Positions 1 to 12,400 of a stretch of 64,000 bases of DNA are shown here, piece by piece (positions within the stretch are counted from its first letter, which is position 1; each line of letters starts with the position of its first letter). Under the pieces are notes generated by a model. That model made no database searches. It saw nothing but the letters and a program-made list of their open reading frames with translations, and was not told the DNA's origin. The position numbers and the translations under genes are program-made. This DNA comes from Hymenoscyphus infarciens (taxonomy: Eukaryota; Ascomycota; Leotiomycetes; Helotiales; Helotiaceae): assembly GCA_001414345.1 (NCBI GenBank), contig LLCB01000031.1, positions 124,001 to 188,000 of the forward strand, read 5' to 3'.

Positions 1-273
1 AGAGGTGTAGAGAGTGATAGGGTAGAAGTGAGGTGAAGTGGATAAGTGGAGGGTTTTTTTTTCAGCAGGGGTATGGGTCTGGTAATTTTTGTGTTCGCTT
101 GTGGGCTTTTGAGTCTTGAGATAGCAGCTCGAACTTCAGAATGCCTTGGGAAAATGAAAATGGTTGTTATTCTTCTCAATCAAACCTCCCAAACTCGTCA
201 AAGTGCAACTCTTTTCCTAACCTAACTTACAAAAATGAGAATCAGTCGTGGTTTGAACATCCCAAAACACTTC

Positions 274-1305
274 TCAATAATCTCCTTCAATTTCCTCACT
301 ATAAACACTACTCGAAGGTACAGCGGCAGTCGAAGCCGAGATTATTGAAGTCGCTGAAGCTACTGAAGGATCGACAGTTCCAGTTGAACTTTGTGTCTAA
401 TGAAATCTCATCAGTATCCGAACTTACACTTCTTCATTCCCACAACATAAGGGAGTAAGAAAAAGTGAACTCACCAAAGAACCACTTCCAACCACCTCAC
501 CCGGCTTCTGAGGTCCCAAAGACGGCACAGCAGAGACGTGCCCGGGAACGAAACCTGGAATTACACCTGGTGTAAAAGTTGGGTCTGGAGCACCAGGATC
601 TTTCATAATGGAGGTGCTGTTTTGATATGTTGGTTTTAAAGTTGTAAGGGGTGTTGGAAGTCCTGTGCCTTTGAAGGAGGGCTTTGTGTTGTTGAATGGG
701 AGGGAAGTTTGGAATGTAGATGGTTGTAATATTGTTACGGTTGCTGTTACTGTTACTGCTGGGGCGGTGGTGCATGAACATGAGGTTTCTGGTTCTGGTT
801 TTTGTGTTTCCGAGGGGTCTTCTGGTGTTTCTGGGGTCTCGGGTTCTTCTGGGTCTGGATCTGGGGTTTCCGTTTCTGTGGGTGGATCTTGGGTTTGTGA
901 GTTGGCTGAAGAAGAGGAGGATTGGTGGTCTGGCCAGGCTGATGATGGACTCGCGGTGGGAGATGGTGTCTCGGTGGCAGGAGGAGAGGAAGGATGGTCT
1001 TTCCATGTACTTCCTCCATTTGTGATCAAAGCTTCTCCAACAGATGACGTCTCTGACACCGTTGAGTTTGAATGCTCCCAGCTACTTGTTGGTAGGGGTG
1101 GGAATTTCCCTGTTGACGTTGCTACATTTATTGATGTGGGCGAAGCTGTAACTGTGGAAGATGTCGTTGAAGTTGTGAAAACACTAATCTGTTCTTCTTC
1201 GCTGGGAATATCTGGGTGTGGTTGTCTATTCTCGTGAACTGGAGTAGCTGAGAGGATGGTCGCGAGGAGAAGAGTTGTGAGGAGGAAAGTTGATAGTGGG
1301 GACAT
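274..1305 (-). CDS. secreted Ser/Thr/Pro-rich protein (cell-wall or adhesin-like)
   Basis: Two exons: 475-1305 and 274-396, with a 78-nt intron 397-474 (donor GTGAGT, acceptor TTAG, phase 0). The spliced protein is 317 aa. The ATG at 1305 opens a clear signal peptide (MSPLSTFLLTTLLLATILSA), followed by a mature region made almost entirely of Ser, Thr, Pro, Glu and Gly with a Pro-Glu-Thr stretch (about residues 130-165) and a short SCSC motif. The second exon keeps the same composition (SVASATSIISASTAAV) and ends at a TGA, which is why I accept the intron over read-through. It is probably secreted and heavily O-glycosylated. I recognise no catalytic domain. There is no clear GPI signal, since the C-terminus EIEGDY is acidic. 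The low complexity leaves long antisense open frames, which I ignore. Role unknown. Confidence 0.75.
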
Positions 1306-2886
1306 GATGAAATTGGGAAGAAGACCCAGACTTGATTTTCAAAAAATGAAAGGGGCGAAAAGAGTGATGGCGATGTGGAAGGAATGTGAATAGGAACTCA
1401 TAATGATCTTTTGCCAAGGGACAGGAGAACGCTTCTTAATAAGTACTTAAAAGTTAGAAAAACCTACATCCCAAGATAACAGTTTTTGCTCTGCCTAGCC
1501 AACAAGAAACTCCGAGCTCCATAATTGGTTCAAGCACTGCCATACAACTAACAATATGACATAGCCTTGCGATCTTTGTGCCTTGCAGTTGTGTTCCCGT
1601 CCGCCCTCCGCTGAAGGATTCTGCGGCCACCAGGATAGCCGAGGGGCTGAATGTGTTGGTTGGTGGTCGTGACCGCAGGTCGTCATTTCCAAAATCCCAA
1701 TGTTGGGTCGGAGTTAGAAATGAAAGAAAACGAAATGGGAAACCAGACATGAAAGGGGAACTGAGAGATGCGGTCGATGGATCGAGATTCAAGAAATAAC
1801 TTATTCAAAATGTCTCCCTTTGAGACTCAACCATGTGAAATTCGAATTTCAAAATACTTTTGAGAGACTTAAACAATCAACTGAACTTCCATTTGCCAAT
1901 CACGGAAAGGGTATGTGCTATCACAACTAGAGGAAGCCCGAAGGACCTTCAAGTCCTCGTCATCAACAAGAAATTCAACCGCGCAATCTCAGGAATTTAC
2001 CAGAAAAAAGATACACAAGAACTAACACAGCAGCTTTTCTTTTTATTTCTATTAGTAAAAATGGCAAACAAAATTCTCGAGCAACCTAACAAGCAAGTGC
2101 AAAACGATCCTGAAAATCAAGACCTCCAACTCGCTTATGTCAAAAAATGCGCCCCCAACACCAAAACAAGCATCATACTCCTAACATGCCGGGACCCACA
2201 ACTAACACCAACAGTGCCAATCACACCCCCCCCCCATCCATCCCCCCTCCAAATGAGGGAAAATCAAGAGGTCTAAGGATTTACTCAGCGCTTGCAAATA
2301 ATGTTTTCGAAACACCAACATCACAAGACGGCAAACTGGCTGTTTGTTTCCATCAACAGGATCTGTTGTTTGGAGCTAGCTATATTTGGAACAATGTTGG
2401 GTTTAAGGTAAGAGCGCCGGTCAATGCTCCCTGTACTCCCACCTTTTTTGATGATGTAAAGCAGCCTAGAACAATTGAGTATGGTTCGAGGAGTTTTAGA
2501 AGAGTTGGAAACATCTTAGTTCTCCTTAATTACACGAATAATTTGTGTAGTTGCTTTATAATTAAGTGTCTGGGGAACAGGAAAGTAGGTGTACCCTGAG
2601 CAATGGCTGACGCTCTTACCTTCTTGTGGAATCTGTACTTTTGCAATGAGCTCTGACCAAGTCTTGTACCTACAGTTAAATTTTGCCAATAAATGAAAAC
2701 ACTATTCCAAGAAACTTCTGCCGCATCGCGGAACTGGACCTTGAAAATGCAGCAAGTTCTCGAGAACAACAATAAAATGAAGTAATTGAACATGCACGGA
2801 AGACTGACAAGTGATCGTGAATGGGCCGAGAGGAAGCCATGCAAATTGAAAAGACCCAATTTTTATTTGATACACACCGACTAGCA
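1306..2886. other. intergenic, no firm gene
   Basis: This stretch separates the start of the secreted-protein gene from the stop of cyp6. It contains several short open frames and a C10 homopolymer near 2226-2235 that switches reading frame. Only the ORF at 2147-2599 looks at all protein-like and is listed separately. No RNA gene or repeat was seen. Confidence 0.4.
2147..2599 (+). CDS. small hypothetical ORF (doubtful)
   Basis: A 150-aa frame from a true ATG. It starts with an Asn/Thr/Pro-rich stretch encoded over a C10 run and continues with a mixed-composition segment (LAVCFHQQDLLFGASYIWNN). A second ATG frame (2061 onward, MANKILEQPNK) overlaps in another frame and ends just past the poly-C tract. 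Either the two were once one gene or a single exon is real. No family recognised and no clear splice sites. Listed only because the composition after the poly-C tract is better than chance. Confidence 0.2.
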   Translation: MRPQHQNKHHTPNMPGPTTNTNSANHTPPPSIPPPNEGKSRGLRIYSALANNVFETPTSQDGKLAVCFHQQDLLFGASYIWNNVGFKVRAPVNAPCTPTFFDDVKQPRTIEYGSRSFRRVGNILVLLNYTNNLCSCFIIKCLGNRKVGVP

Positions 2887-4372
2887 TCACCTTCTTCCGG
2901 TGTAACCTTCATCCCGGCCTCTCCTCCGGTCGCGATCGTTATTGTCGTACCGATCTCTTCCTCCCCGATCCCGGCCGCCACCCATCCCCTTCCTAACATC
3001 CCTTGAATCGTAATCTCTTCTTTCCCTTTGAGGACTACGACTTCTACTCCTCTCTCGTTTCTCTGAATCATATTTGCCCTCTCTCTCATGTCTTTTTCGC
3101 AACTCATCCTCATCATAGACCATTCCATACCTATCTCTCCGGCTCCCAGTACTATAATCAGCAGCTTTGTATTGTCGCTTCTTTTCCAATCCACTGACAC
3201 CACCAAATCCCCCACCGCCATGCTTTCGCTTGGTATTCGTGGCTGTGCGCCATGTGTCTGATAATTTGGATACGGATTGCGAGAAGTCGACGTGGATTCG
3301 ATGATCGTCGATCAAAACACCTTGCATTTTGAAATAAGCTTGTTCACAAGAAGCTTGGTCTTCGTATTCGATGAAAGAATATTGTAAACTGTCACCGGTT
3401 CGCTTGTCTCGGATGACTTCGCAGGAAAGTATTTTGCCAAACCGGCTAAATATCAGTTCAAGATCCTCATCTGCCAATGTTAGCCAAGCCAGTTTTACAG
3501 GAACCGTAAAATTACCAGTTGTGACGGGATTCAATTTGCATACAAAAAGAACGTTTTCTGGCGGTTTCACTTCCGCAAAAGGGAGATCCCCAACCATTTC
3601 CAAAGTCAAAGCTTGTGCCCTGGCTTCGCGCTCTCTTCGCTGTTTCTCAACAGCTTCCACATCATTCTCCTCATCCAGATTATCATCCTCCCCAATTCGT
3701 ACCGTGGCAAGCTGTGCTTTTGTAGGTACTGGACTCTCGGGTGGTTCAACGAGACCTGGCGGGTCGTCGTAAGGATCGTCTAGTACCACTGTGTGTTTGA
3801 TTCGAACATCTACCAGAGGACGGCCTTTGTCGTCGCAAAAGGCATCGTTGATCTTCTCCAGCGCATCGAATCCTTCCACCACTTTGCCGAATATCGCCGC
3901 CTTCCCGTCCAGAAAGTCGAGATTGTCGCCCAGTGTTATGATGAACTGACTACCAGCAACTCTCTCATCCGGGTCCTTCGTTGACGGAACCGTAGCCATA
4001 CTGACAGTACCTCTCTCGGCATGCTTCAACTTCGGGTGTATTTCCGCGGTGAACGTCCTCCTCGCCGGGCCATTGACCAGGCCCCATATTGAGCTTCCTC
4101 CATCACTTTCTTTCGAGTCTGGACCGATGGGGTCGCCGGTTTGGAAGGTGAAGTTCTTTTGTACGTTGTATATGGGGGAGAAGTTGTAGTATTTGATTTT
4201 GCAGAGCTTTAGGAAGCTAGATCACCGCGGAAGTCTTAGTATCTATGTGTTCAGTTATTTAGCAGGCAGAGAGGGCTCAAGCAGTCACTCACTTCTCACA
4301 CAGGGTAGGCGCATAGTCAACCAAAAGGTCAATGACGATGTCGCCGGCGGAGGTTTCGAGGAGAACGCTCAT
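2887..4372 (-). CDS. cyp6: cyclophilin-RRM protein, PPIL4/Cyp6 family
   Basis: Three exons: 4293-4372, 3516-4216 and 2887-3470, giving 454 aa. Intron 1 is 4217-4292 (phase 2) and restores the family motif [14 protein letters not shown]. Intron 2 is only 45 nt (3471-3515), in frame and without stops; removing it restores [17 protein letters not shown], the conserved start of the RRM. Domains: cyclophilin-like fold (about 1-165), linker with [15 protein letters not shown] (about 245-325; RNP2-like VLFVCKL, RNP1-like YSFIEYED), and an RS/RD/Gly-Arg-rich tail (about 370-454). Typical of PPIL4, the usual cyclophilin active-site FHR is absent (IYNVQ instead), so isomerase activity is doubtful. The family is nuclear and linked to pre-mRNA splicing. 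The symbol follows the usual fungal naming. Confidence 0.9.
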
Positions 4373-7300
4373 GCTGGCGGCGGTTGATCAGTATTTGCAC
4401 ATTCGATTCCGGGAGTTTGCGATGCGTTTGGATTGAGACACGTCACACGTGTAGACTGGGAAGAGCTGCAATTTGCTGTTTGTGTACAGACGGGAGAGGG
4501 AGCGAGAGGAGGGCTGGCGTCTATCGGCAAGCGGGAGATTGTCGGGAGTCGAATTAAGCGCACCTCCTTGAAGCTGCTTGGCAACTAACCAACTGGCTTT
4601 GCTCCTATCCTCCTCAACTACAAACAACAAATTTTCTATCGGATTTCCACTCGAATTTCTGGGCACGGGGACCATACAATCAAACAGAGACGAAACGAAC
4701 TAACTTCCATACTTTAAATAATTGCGACGATTCGCCCAATTCACCTGAACTTTGCTCTTCAAAATTCAACTACTTCCACGTGCCACCAGGGGAAAAACAC
4801 CACCAACAGGATCTCTACTACCAACCCCGAATATCAACAACACCACCCTTTTCCCATCCTTGAGCTGATCTCCCGCCGCTGGACTCAGCGCCCTGTCTGC
4901 TACCCAGTCTATTGCGCTGGAACCTCTCAAGGGTACTATTGGGACGAAGGGTGCATCTGAAGGGGTCGCGACTTACTTGGGATTCCCCGGACTGTCCTCC
5001 GTGTGGAAGGGTTCCTGAATCCAAACCTGGAGCAATGTGCTTCTTGTATCTCGCAACGCAACACAGACTGCTCGATCTCTTCTCCTGTTGTCAGACCTTC
5101 ATGATCGACACCTCTGAAGGCGAAAACTCCGGAGAACCCAACCGCAGCGGAGATCGCAAGATCTGCTTTGTGCTTCCCACCACGAATTTGTATAGACAAG
5201 ATGGCCTCTGCTCTCTTTTCTCGACATCTTTTTGCTTCACAACGATGCAGAAGAACGAATACCAGGCCCATGGATGTCTCGCCGCCATCCGCCCACCAGT
5301 CGTTTTCGAGGAGGATGGCTCGGTTGGGCAAGGAACCCCCTCCTTTCATCGGGGGGCTGCAGCAACAAGGGGCGGAGACTTTTGGCAGGCACTCATCGTC
5401 TCCCTCCTCTGCAACCGCCCGTCCGCCCGCCCCCCCCGAAAAAGTCCCTCGCCATGCATTTGCATTACACGCGATCGCGGATCTGTCAGAATCTTAAAGA
5501 TGGTTGATTCGAGAGTCGAAGCTAGTCAGCTAGTCTTCAAGAGCGGGGAAGAAGCTTCCGACGGCACCTCCAGATTGACTTGCAGCCCCCACTGCATGGA
5601 TTCCATCCGGGGAAATGCTCTTCAGCATCCTGGTACTTCCTGGAGGCGAAGAGGCGTCTTCAATACGAATGATCCCGCCAGACTACTATCCAACTCTCAA
5701 AATAGTTGGCTCACGCAACAGCTTTCAAACTGGCCCCCAGATTAACACTATGATCGGGTGTGGCCGAGAAGGCGCCGTGCGAGCATGCTATGCTTCTAAA
5801 GGAGTGTGACGAGAGAGATAAGTCCTACCTCTGACAGCATGCGCTCTTTGTGTCTTCGTATCCACACTCGAATCTCTCGGTTTCTCTGTTGAATCTCCCC
5901 CCCACAGCTCCAGACGTAGAGAGCCCCGGGTGAGACAACCCACAGCACTGTCAGCTTCCTTCAAAGCGGAGTCTAGATTGTTGCTTGTTTAATGTCTTTT
6001 GTCGCATGGCCTAGTACCTGTCCAGCACGCTTCGGGCCCTGTCACTGCTAGTTTCTTGAATTCTTCGGTATGCCGAATATTCTTGCTCTCCTGAATGCCC
6101 GTTCTTCTCACTTTCACGTCTGCGGTGACCCTGTTGCTGTGCTACCAGAGGCTGTGGAAACTTTTCCCCGGCGTAGAAGCTTTTCCGCGTCGTCCACCTT
6201 AGGCTTGTACTGGTAACTGAACCCTTCTGGGCGTTCGACCTCTTGAATCTTGTTATTTCCATAACTAAGAACGAACATTCGATTGTGACGCACTTTGGTG
6301 TCACTTCCTCTGGTCACCTACAATTACCTGTAACCATATCAAACGAAGGTTTTACAGATCTCTAATCCTTTTGATTGGCTCTCTTATCAACACACTTTCG
6401 TCCAAGCAATCTCGTCGAGTGGCAGATGATTGACCCACAATTGTAAGACGTAACAATGTTCTGCATCCACGACTTCGTGTTGCATGCTGGCTAGTTTGAG
6501 TGGTCGTCGTTGCAAGCAAACAATCCATGGAAGTTGGAGCTCGAGCAGGCTTGACAGGGGGAGTTTGCTCCCCTGTGACTTTGGTGATTGCGACCTGGCA
6601 GCAAAAGACCTCACCGTGAACGGCCCGATCGCTGCAGCCATTGATGAGCGGTCAGAGGAAGAGTTGCATCTTCAAGGGAGAGATCGTTTGGCTTTAATAG
6701 ATATGGAATTATTCGGGCATGAGTTTCCACCTTGCTCGCTCGCCTCATGCCTTGGAGGCCATGCACCACCTCAAGACGTTGCATCACGACGCATTACCAT
6801 TTTGAGGGGTGTGTTATCCTCAACAAGCAGGGCTGTAGCGACGTTTCTTCTCCTGGTGCTGCAAAGTCATACGAGCCTACGTTTGCTGATCTGTAGTACC
6901 GAAGCCGTTGAGCTTCAAATCATGGCAGAGCCTCTCTAGCTGTTTGTGATGTTACTTCTATTAGGAGCCTGTCATATCTGTCACATCACCAACACCTTAC
7001 TGCTTTCAGGAAAACCTACATGCGCGCCGGTCCATTTTCCCGGTGGTTAAGGGCGACTGTCAAACTTGAAAACAGCAAAGAGTTAGTATGGCATTTGGCA
7101 GATGACTTCAAACTTTGGCCATTATTTGACTTTAGCAAATCTATCGGCGCATAGATTTTCTGCGCCGCTCCTCCCTGAGTCCCTGTGGAAAACCAACATC
7201 CTTTGTCTGCTGCGGTAGCGTTTCATCAATCAAGACATGCTGAGAATCCAGGCTCCTCGGTATTCCATACGCAGGGAATCTTGTCAGTCAGTCAGTGCTC

Positions 7301-7849
7301 AGCAACAAATCCTAAAATTGAAGTAATCCTCCAGTTATCTCTACTTCGTAATTCTTCTCTCCTCTGTTTGTCGAGATTAGCGAATGGCTGGGCATATGGG
7401 GGTAAGATGTAGTACCGGCTAAGTGCATTCAAGTGCGAAAGTGGAGAATTTTGTGCTAGAGATTCATGCATGCTGCTTTGAGCTAGCAAGATTAGTGCAC
7501 TGATCTCATGGAGGCAAGGCTCAGGAAATTTGATATGTGACAAATTCTCCAAGACCCAGGTATGTACTCCCATTCGCAAACATTAGGGACCCCGTAACAC
7601 TCGTTATAAGTGCTGCCCTCGCCTGACTGCCCCCCTTCCCCCGATCGGCCTATGCTTTCTTTCTTGCTCAACCTCATTTAATCCTTTGAGTCCATAGTGA
7701 ACAGTCTTCGTGATATCTACCCACTGAATCATAGATTTCGGTCAACTTCCCGCAAAGAAGTTATTTTTCGAAATTTCGAGAAACAACTTCTTGAAATCGA
7801 CCACATTCTTTTCATTGTCGGAGAGTTGGAAGAAGGAAATACTTTCAAG
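4373..7849. other. long intergenic/leader region between cyp6 and the Zn2Cys6 gene
   Basis: About 3.5 kb with no intact gene. The first few hundred bases are the cyp6 promoter. A 277-codon open frame at 4912-5745 is Cys/Arg-rich without family motifs and I do not accept it. The part just upstream of 7902 is transcribed leader, judging by a spliced 5' UTR intron. Minus-strand coding-like pieces between 6011 and 6641 are listed separately. A long upstream region is common for fungal developmental regulators, but that is inference here. Confidence 0.4.
6011..6641 (-). pseudogene. decayed coding tract, family unknown
   Basis: Minus-strand frames here read like protein but are broken. One piece ends LWVNHLPLDEIAWTK (6387-6641). 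Next comes FVLSYGNNKIQEVERPEG, continuing as YQYKPKVDDAEKLL (6114-6317), and an overlapping frame ends with GEQEYSAYRRIQETSS (6011-6304). Joining them would need a frame change or non-obvious introns: the first piece stops at TGTTGA and the second at ACGTGA. It may be a small multi-exon gene I cannot splice, or a relic. No family recognised. Confidence 0.25.
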
Positions 7850-7895
7850 GTGAGTTGCGGATCCAGCCTTCCTACTTACTTGATTCTGACTACAG
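7850..7895 (+). other. probable 5' UTR intron of the Zn2Cys6 gene
   Basis: Donor GTGAGT follows CAAG and the acceptor CTACAG lies 6 nt before the ATG at 7902, giving a 46-nt intron of normal fungal size. It implies that transcription of the regulator starts upstream of 7850. Confidence 0.5.
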
Positions 7896-7901
7896 GTTTA
7901 G

Positions 7902-9493
7902 ATGGTGCAAGTCGCTCGCTCATATTACGACGATGAGGAACCGGGCCTGAGGCGATACAGCAGACACGGATATGCGTTGGGTCACGAACGAGAATTACCA
8001 CACGGCCCATACGAAGGACACCCGGGTCGAGATCACCTTTCCGCATCTCACCACGAGAGTCGTGGGGCTAGTCGTGCTCCTGAACCCGACAATACTCGAC
8101 CAAGGAGTAGAATTCCAGTTGCCGTACGTTCATATTCCAGAAGCTCATGCAATTTACACCTTCTAACCAACTCCCAGTGTGGACGCTGTAGAAAGCGCAA
8201 AATCCGGTGCAGTGGCGATGCGGGTACTGGTCAGCCATGCACGAACTGCAAGAATTCCGGCAATGAACATTGCCAATTTTTAAGGGTATGCTGCTTTTCT
8301 TCATGCGATTGATCCCGCCTCGCCTAGCGTATTCACTCAAACCCTTCTCACATCTATTGTAGGTCTCGTCACAAGGAATGCAAATGAAGAATGAGAGCAC
8401 CGACTTCAGTGCCTTTGAGGCCACCTCTGCTCCTCCCCGACTCCAAACTCACATGCTGCCTTATAGACCGCACGCCACACAACACCATCAACTGACTCAG
8501 CAGGTAGTTCCTGATGGATATTATGCTGGCAGGACGTCCGTTTCTGGATATCAATATCCAACAGCAAGGTACTACGGACTGAATTCTTTCAACGACTACT
8601 CAGAGGACACTGTCGTTGATTACGGGGTCCAAAGCACGAACAATCCATACCAATTGATGGGATCGGAGCACCTTCTTTCATCGAGTCTGCCTTCGAGCTA
8701 TGGAAAGTGGTCGACTCCAGCTGTGCAAGCAACACAACTAATCAAGAACAACTCGTCGGCTTCCCTGTACTCGGAGCACGACTCGAATTACCACCCGAAC
8801 AGCCATCTTTCTTACCAAAGCGCATATCAGCTTCGACCTACAAACAGCCCCGAAGATGTGAAGAACCCATCGATTATCCATTCATCGCTCGGCAACTCGT
8901 CGCTAGGTGGACAATCAATCAACTCGATGCCTGCGCCCGATCGGGTACTCCCAGTTCCAGCAACAAATCGCTCGTCGTTTGCAGCCCCAACAAATTCCTA
9001 CTCATATGTCCGCTCGAGCTCAACCGCTGCGCTTCCTTCCTCCCAAAACCATCAAACAAGTTGGCAAACCTACGATGGTCTCATGGGCGCAGCACATACC
9101 CTCTCTTCAGTCAAATCGCTACCACAAAGCGATTCTAGTTACCTCTACGCCAGCAGCCCAGAATCTCTAAGCTCCTCCCAAACAACAGCTTACAGTTCCC
9201 AAAGCCTCTCGTCTTCTCAAAACGACCTCTACACAACGAGCTCAGCAGATACTTTTCACGGTAATGATTCCACCGAATCCTCCTACGGTCCAAGCAGCAT
9301 CGTCAAACGAAATAATCAAGCTAACTCATCGGAGGCTTCAATATCAAGTATTAACAATACCCTCGCTAACGGACATCCATACATCCCATTTCCTACTCAA
9401 GCGTCATATCCCGCCCCGCCGATGCATAGCATGGCTGCCCACACTCCCACTCGTCGCCTCACGAATCTTCCTCTTGGCATCTCTGCTTCGTGA
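7902..9493 (+). CDS. Zn2Cys6 transcription factor with long Ser/Asn/Gln-rich tail
   Basis: Exons 7902-8123, 8178-8285 and 8363-9493 give 486 aa. Intron 1 (8124-8177, 54 nt, TCTAAC branch) is in frame and free of stops, so it is easily mistaken for coding. It lies immediately before the first zinc-cluster cysteine. Intron 2 (8286-8362) follows the cluster (FLR|VSS). The binuclear cluster is CGRCRKRKIRC followed by a longer loop (SGDAGTGQP) and CTNCKNSGNEHC, about residues 75-105: the extended-loop type. An Arg/His-rich N-terminus precedes it. The remaining ~370 residues are rich in Ser, Tyr, Asn and Gln with no visible MHR (fungal-specific TF) domain, which suggests a disordered activation region. 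Nuclear DNA-binding regulator; target unknown. Confidence 0.85.
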
Positions 9494-12400
9494 ATCGAGT
9501 GTGCATATGGCATAAGGGAGTTGGCTGGGGGGTTTTGGAACACTGTTGCACTACACAAGCGTCGCTTGTTTGATTGCAAGCGATGCCTTTTGCTTTTTTC
9601 TTGTCATATCGTTATACTGTCTCATTACCTCTCTTCTTTTTTTTTGTCTTCGTTGGGGCTTACAGTACACATACACATACCTTTCATACACTCAATCATT
9701 TCATCGGCGAGGCGAATAAAAGGGGGGTTCGGGACTCGGAATCTGGCGATCTGCAAATATTGGTGGGGGCAACTCAAAAAATTCTTCTTTTCTATTGGGT
9801 GGGGGTGGGAAATAGGGGCGTTTCTTGTCATGATTCTGCTTTTTGTGCTTAAAGTTCTGTTGATTGAAGGTGGATTCTGAGGGGTGACCCGGCTTGAGTG
9901 TGTGTATTGTATATGTATGAAAGTCAAGCAACATCTCTTTCTTGTCGATGGTTGATTTTGGTTTGATGTGTTTTTCAGAGCGACGCTAGAATAGGTTATT
10001 TGGTAGTTTCTGATTCTCGATTTGGGTCGCGGGTGGGGAGAGAGGGAGTTGAATGAGGACTTTGTTTGATGGTTCAGTTTTTATTTGAGGTTGAATTTGG
10101 GGTGCGAAGGGTTGGCTGGCTTTTCAATTTCTGGTTTTTGATTTGGCGGTTGATACCCAACGGGGTTTACTTTTATTTTGCTTCATTCGACTTGTTTTTG
10201 GCTTTCAGTTTGGTTCCTCAGAAACAGAAAGGGCTATGGGGGCGCGATTAGGGGTTACAAAATTTTTGGGTAATGATACATTGGTGGTGATTTTCGTCTT
10301 GGAGATAAGGGGGCTGATTTCACACAAGCTTTGTTTTGGCTGGGGTAGATTAGAGTGGATGGAATGGGATGGGATAACCTCTCGAATTCTAATGTCTACT
10401 CTTAATTGGAAGAGCCTTTTCTCATCATTCACAGTAAACTCAGGGTGATTAGGTGTAGTTTAAGTCTTTTCTCTTGGTACTAGTAGGAATCAACCTAGCA
10501 GTGGACAGTAAAAATGTCAGTTTGTATACCCCGCGTCGCAATGGGAATAGCTGAACGCAAATTGAGCAAATGTTTCCTAAACACTGCGGACTAGTAACTT
10601 TGGATCTTCTGCATCTTCCTATATTTTTCATTAAAATTTGCGAGTAAAATAAGCTTAAAATAAGCTTAAAATATATACATTTTACTTCTCTTTTTACTTA
10701 AATATTAGTTAACTACTACTACGACTTTTTATCGTTGAGCAATGATGTCAAACCTTTGATGTTTTGGGCGACAACGGGGGATCCCCGCTAAGCGAGTACC
10801 AGATACCAAGGCGATAACGTCATTTTTTGCTGTTAACCATAACAGTCGTAAAGTCGGTCACTTCAAAGATAAAGCGAAGTTGTCCAAATGATTTTCAGGT
10901 CGCCGAAAAGTAGATGGGAAAGCTCATATTTACTAAACCATCGCAACTCGCTCGATCAAGACATTTGCTCTGTCGTTTTAGGACAAAATTTATAAGATGA
11001 TCAACTACCTTCTGAAATATGGCGCGTGAATAGAAGAAGGACAGGGAAGAAGGCAGTAGTGATGAGAACAAGAAAGCCCAAGGCCAAAAAAATTAATCAA
11101 TTAGGTTTGTGCAGCAAAACTGAAGTTCTCCTTACAAGCCTAATTATTCACTGTGGTTTCAGAAATCCCTCACACCTTAACTTGGCGATTATTGCTGTTT
11201 TTTCAGAGCTGAGAAAGGCTTTCACCCCTCAGTGAAAGGACGTTCCCCCTGAAAGGTAAGGCTATCATTTAATGGTAGGTATATTGTTTTGGGGTGGAGA
11301 TTTGTAGGAGAAGGAAGCTAGGTAGTGAATATTAGAATGGAGGGGGAAGACTTACTACGGTATCCTGAATACTCTAAACTCTAAAAGACGACTAAAGCGC
11401 AAATCGGAACTTGCAAAACGCAAAAAAGGGTCAAATATATTTAAGGCGCTAGCTATATAGACTTAATTTCACTATATATCCTCGCTGCTCTATTTTCTCT
11501 CTTATACTCAAACTCTCTCCTTTGTTCTTTAGGTAAATTAGGAAAGGAAGAGGGGGTGGGGAAGCGGTTAGGGAAATATGTTTGCTTCTCCTTTAATTGC
11601 TAGCCCTTCTCTAAAGAGGCTAGAGGGCTATATTATGACGTAACTATAATTGTTTGCAAGCCCTGTAACCCTCTCTAGCCACCTTCTTTTTTTCTTCTCT
11701 TCTTCTTTTTCTTCTTTGATAAAGTGTATAAGGTAAGAAGGAGAGCGATGGTAACAATACGATGTAAGGATACTAACTAGTAAGATCAAAAGAACTGAAC
11801 TCTCCTATAGTCTTGGTGGAGAGTTTATAGTTATAAAGTAGCAGGAGAGAGCAGAGAGAGAGAGAGAGTGTGTGAGAAACGCCAACTTATAATAAATGCT
11901 CTTATTTCCTACCTATAAAGGTGACACTTTGAGATTTGCCATTTCAGATTTGCGATTTAGTCGTTATTGGAGTTTGGCCCAACGTACTTACTATGTTTGT
12001 TTTAAAGACGGGCGGACCATTAGGGACTTTTTAGGACTTTTTTGTTTGTTATTTTGGAAGACGTGCGTCAACCGGTTGAGGTAGACAAGAGTGTTTTTTC
12101 TCTTTGAGTTAAGCGAGTCGAGTCGAGTCGCAGGTCGCCCAACCAACGTGAAAATTTCTCTTCACTAGCTCGTAGGGACGGCAGGCTCCGACTTCCCTGT
12201 AGCCTTGCGGTAAAAGACACGGCTTGATGTGCTTCCCATCAACAACCTTCAAGCACCTCCAAGATTCGTCCTCAACCTACATGATCCTTTTCCATCGCGC
12301 AACACCCGCGAGATGGATGAGTCGAAGGAAATGTCATTAGTGCTTTACGCACACGACCATACTCAAGGCTATGGCTCTTTTGATTTCCTACCGCAAACGC

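Noticed and set aside
665..1237. 190-codon frame antisense to the secreted protein
   Set aside because: Gly/Val/Ser-rich mirror of the Ser/Thr/Pro repeats on the other strand. Low complexity leaves it open by chance.
1454..1792. 112-aa minus-strand frame between the secreted-protein gene and cyp6
   Set aside because: No motif, no splice evidence, and a similar open frame on the opposite strand over the same bases.
4912..5745. 277-codon plus-strand open frame
   Set aside because: Rich in Cys, Arg and Ser without motif, overlaps other equally open frames, and has no splice or start context. Best explained as GC-richer leader DNA.
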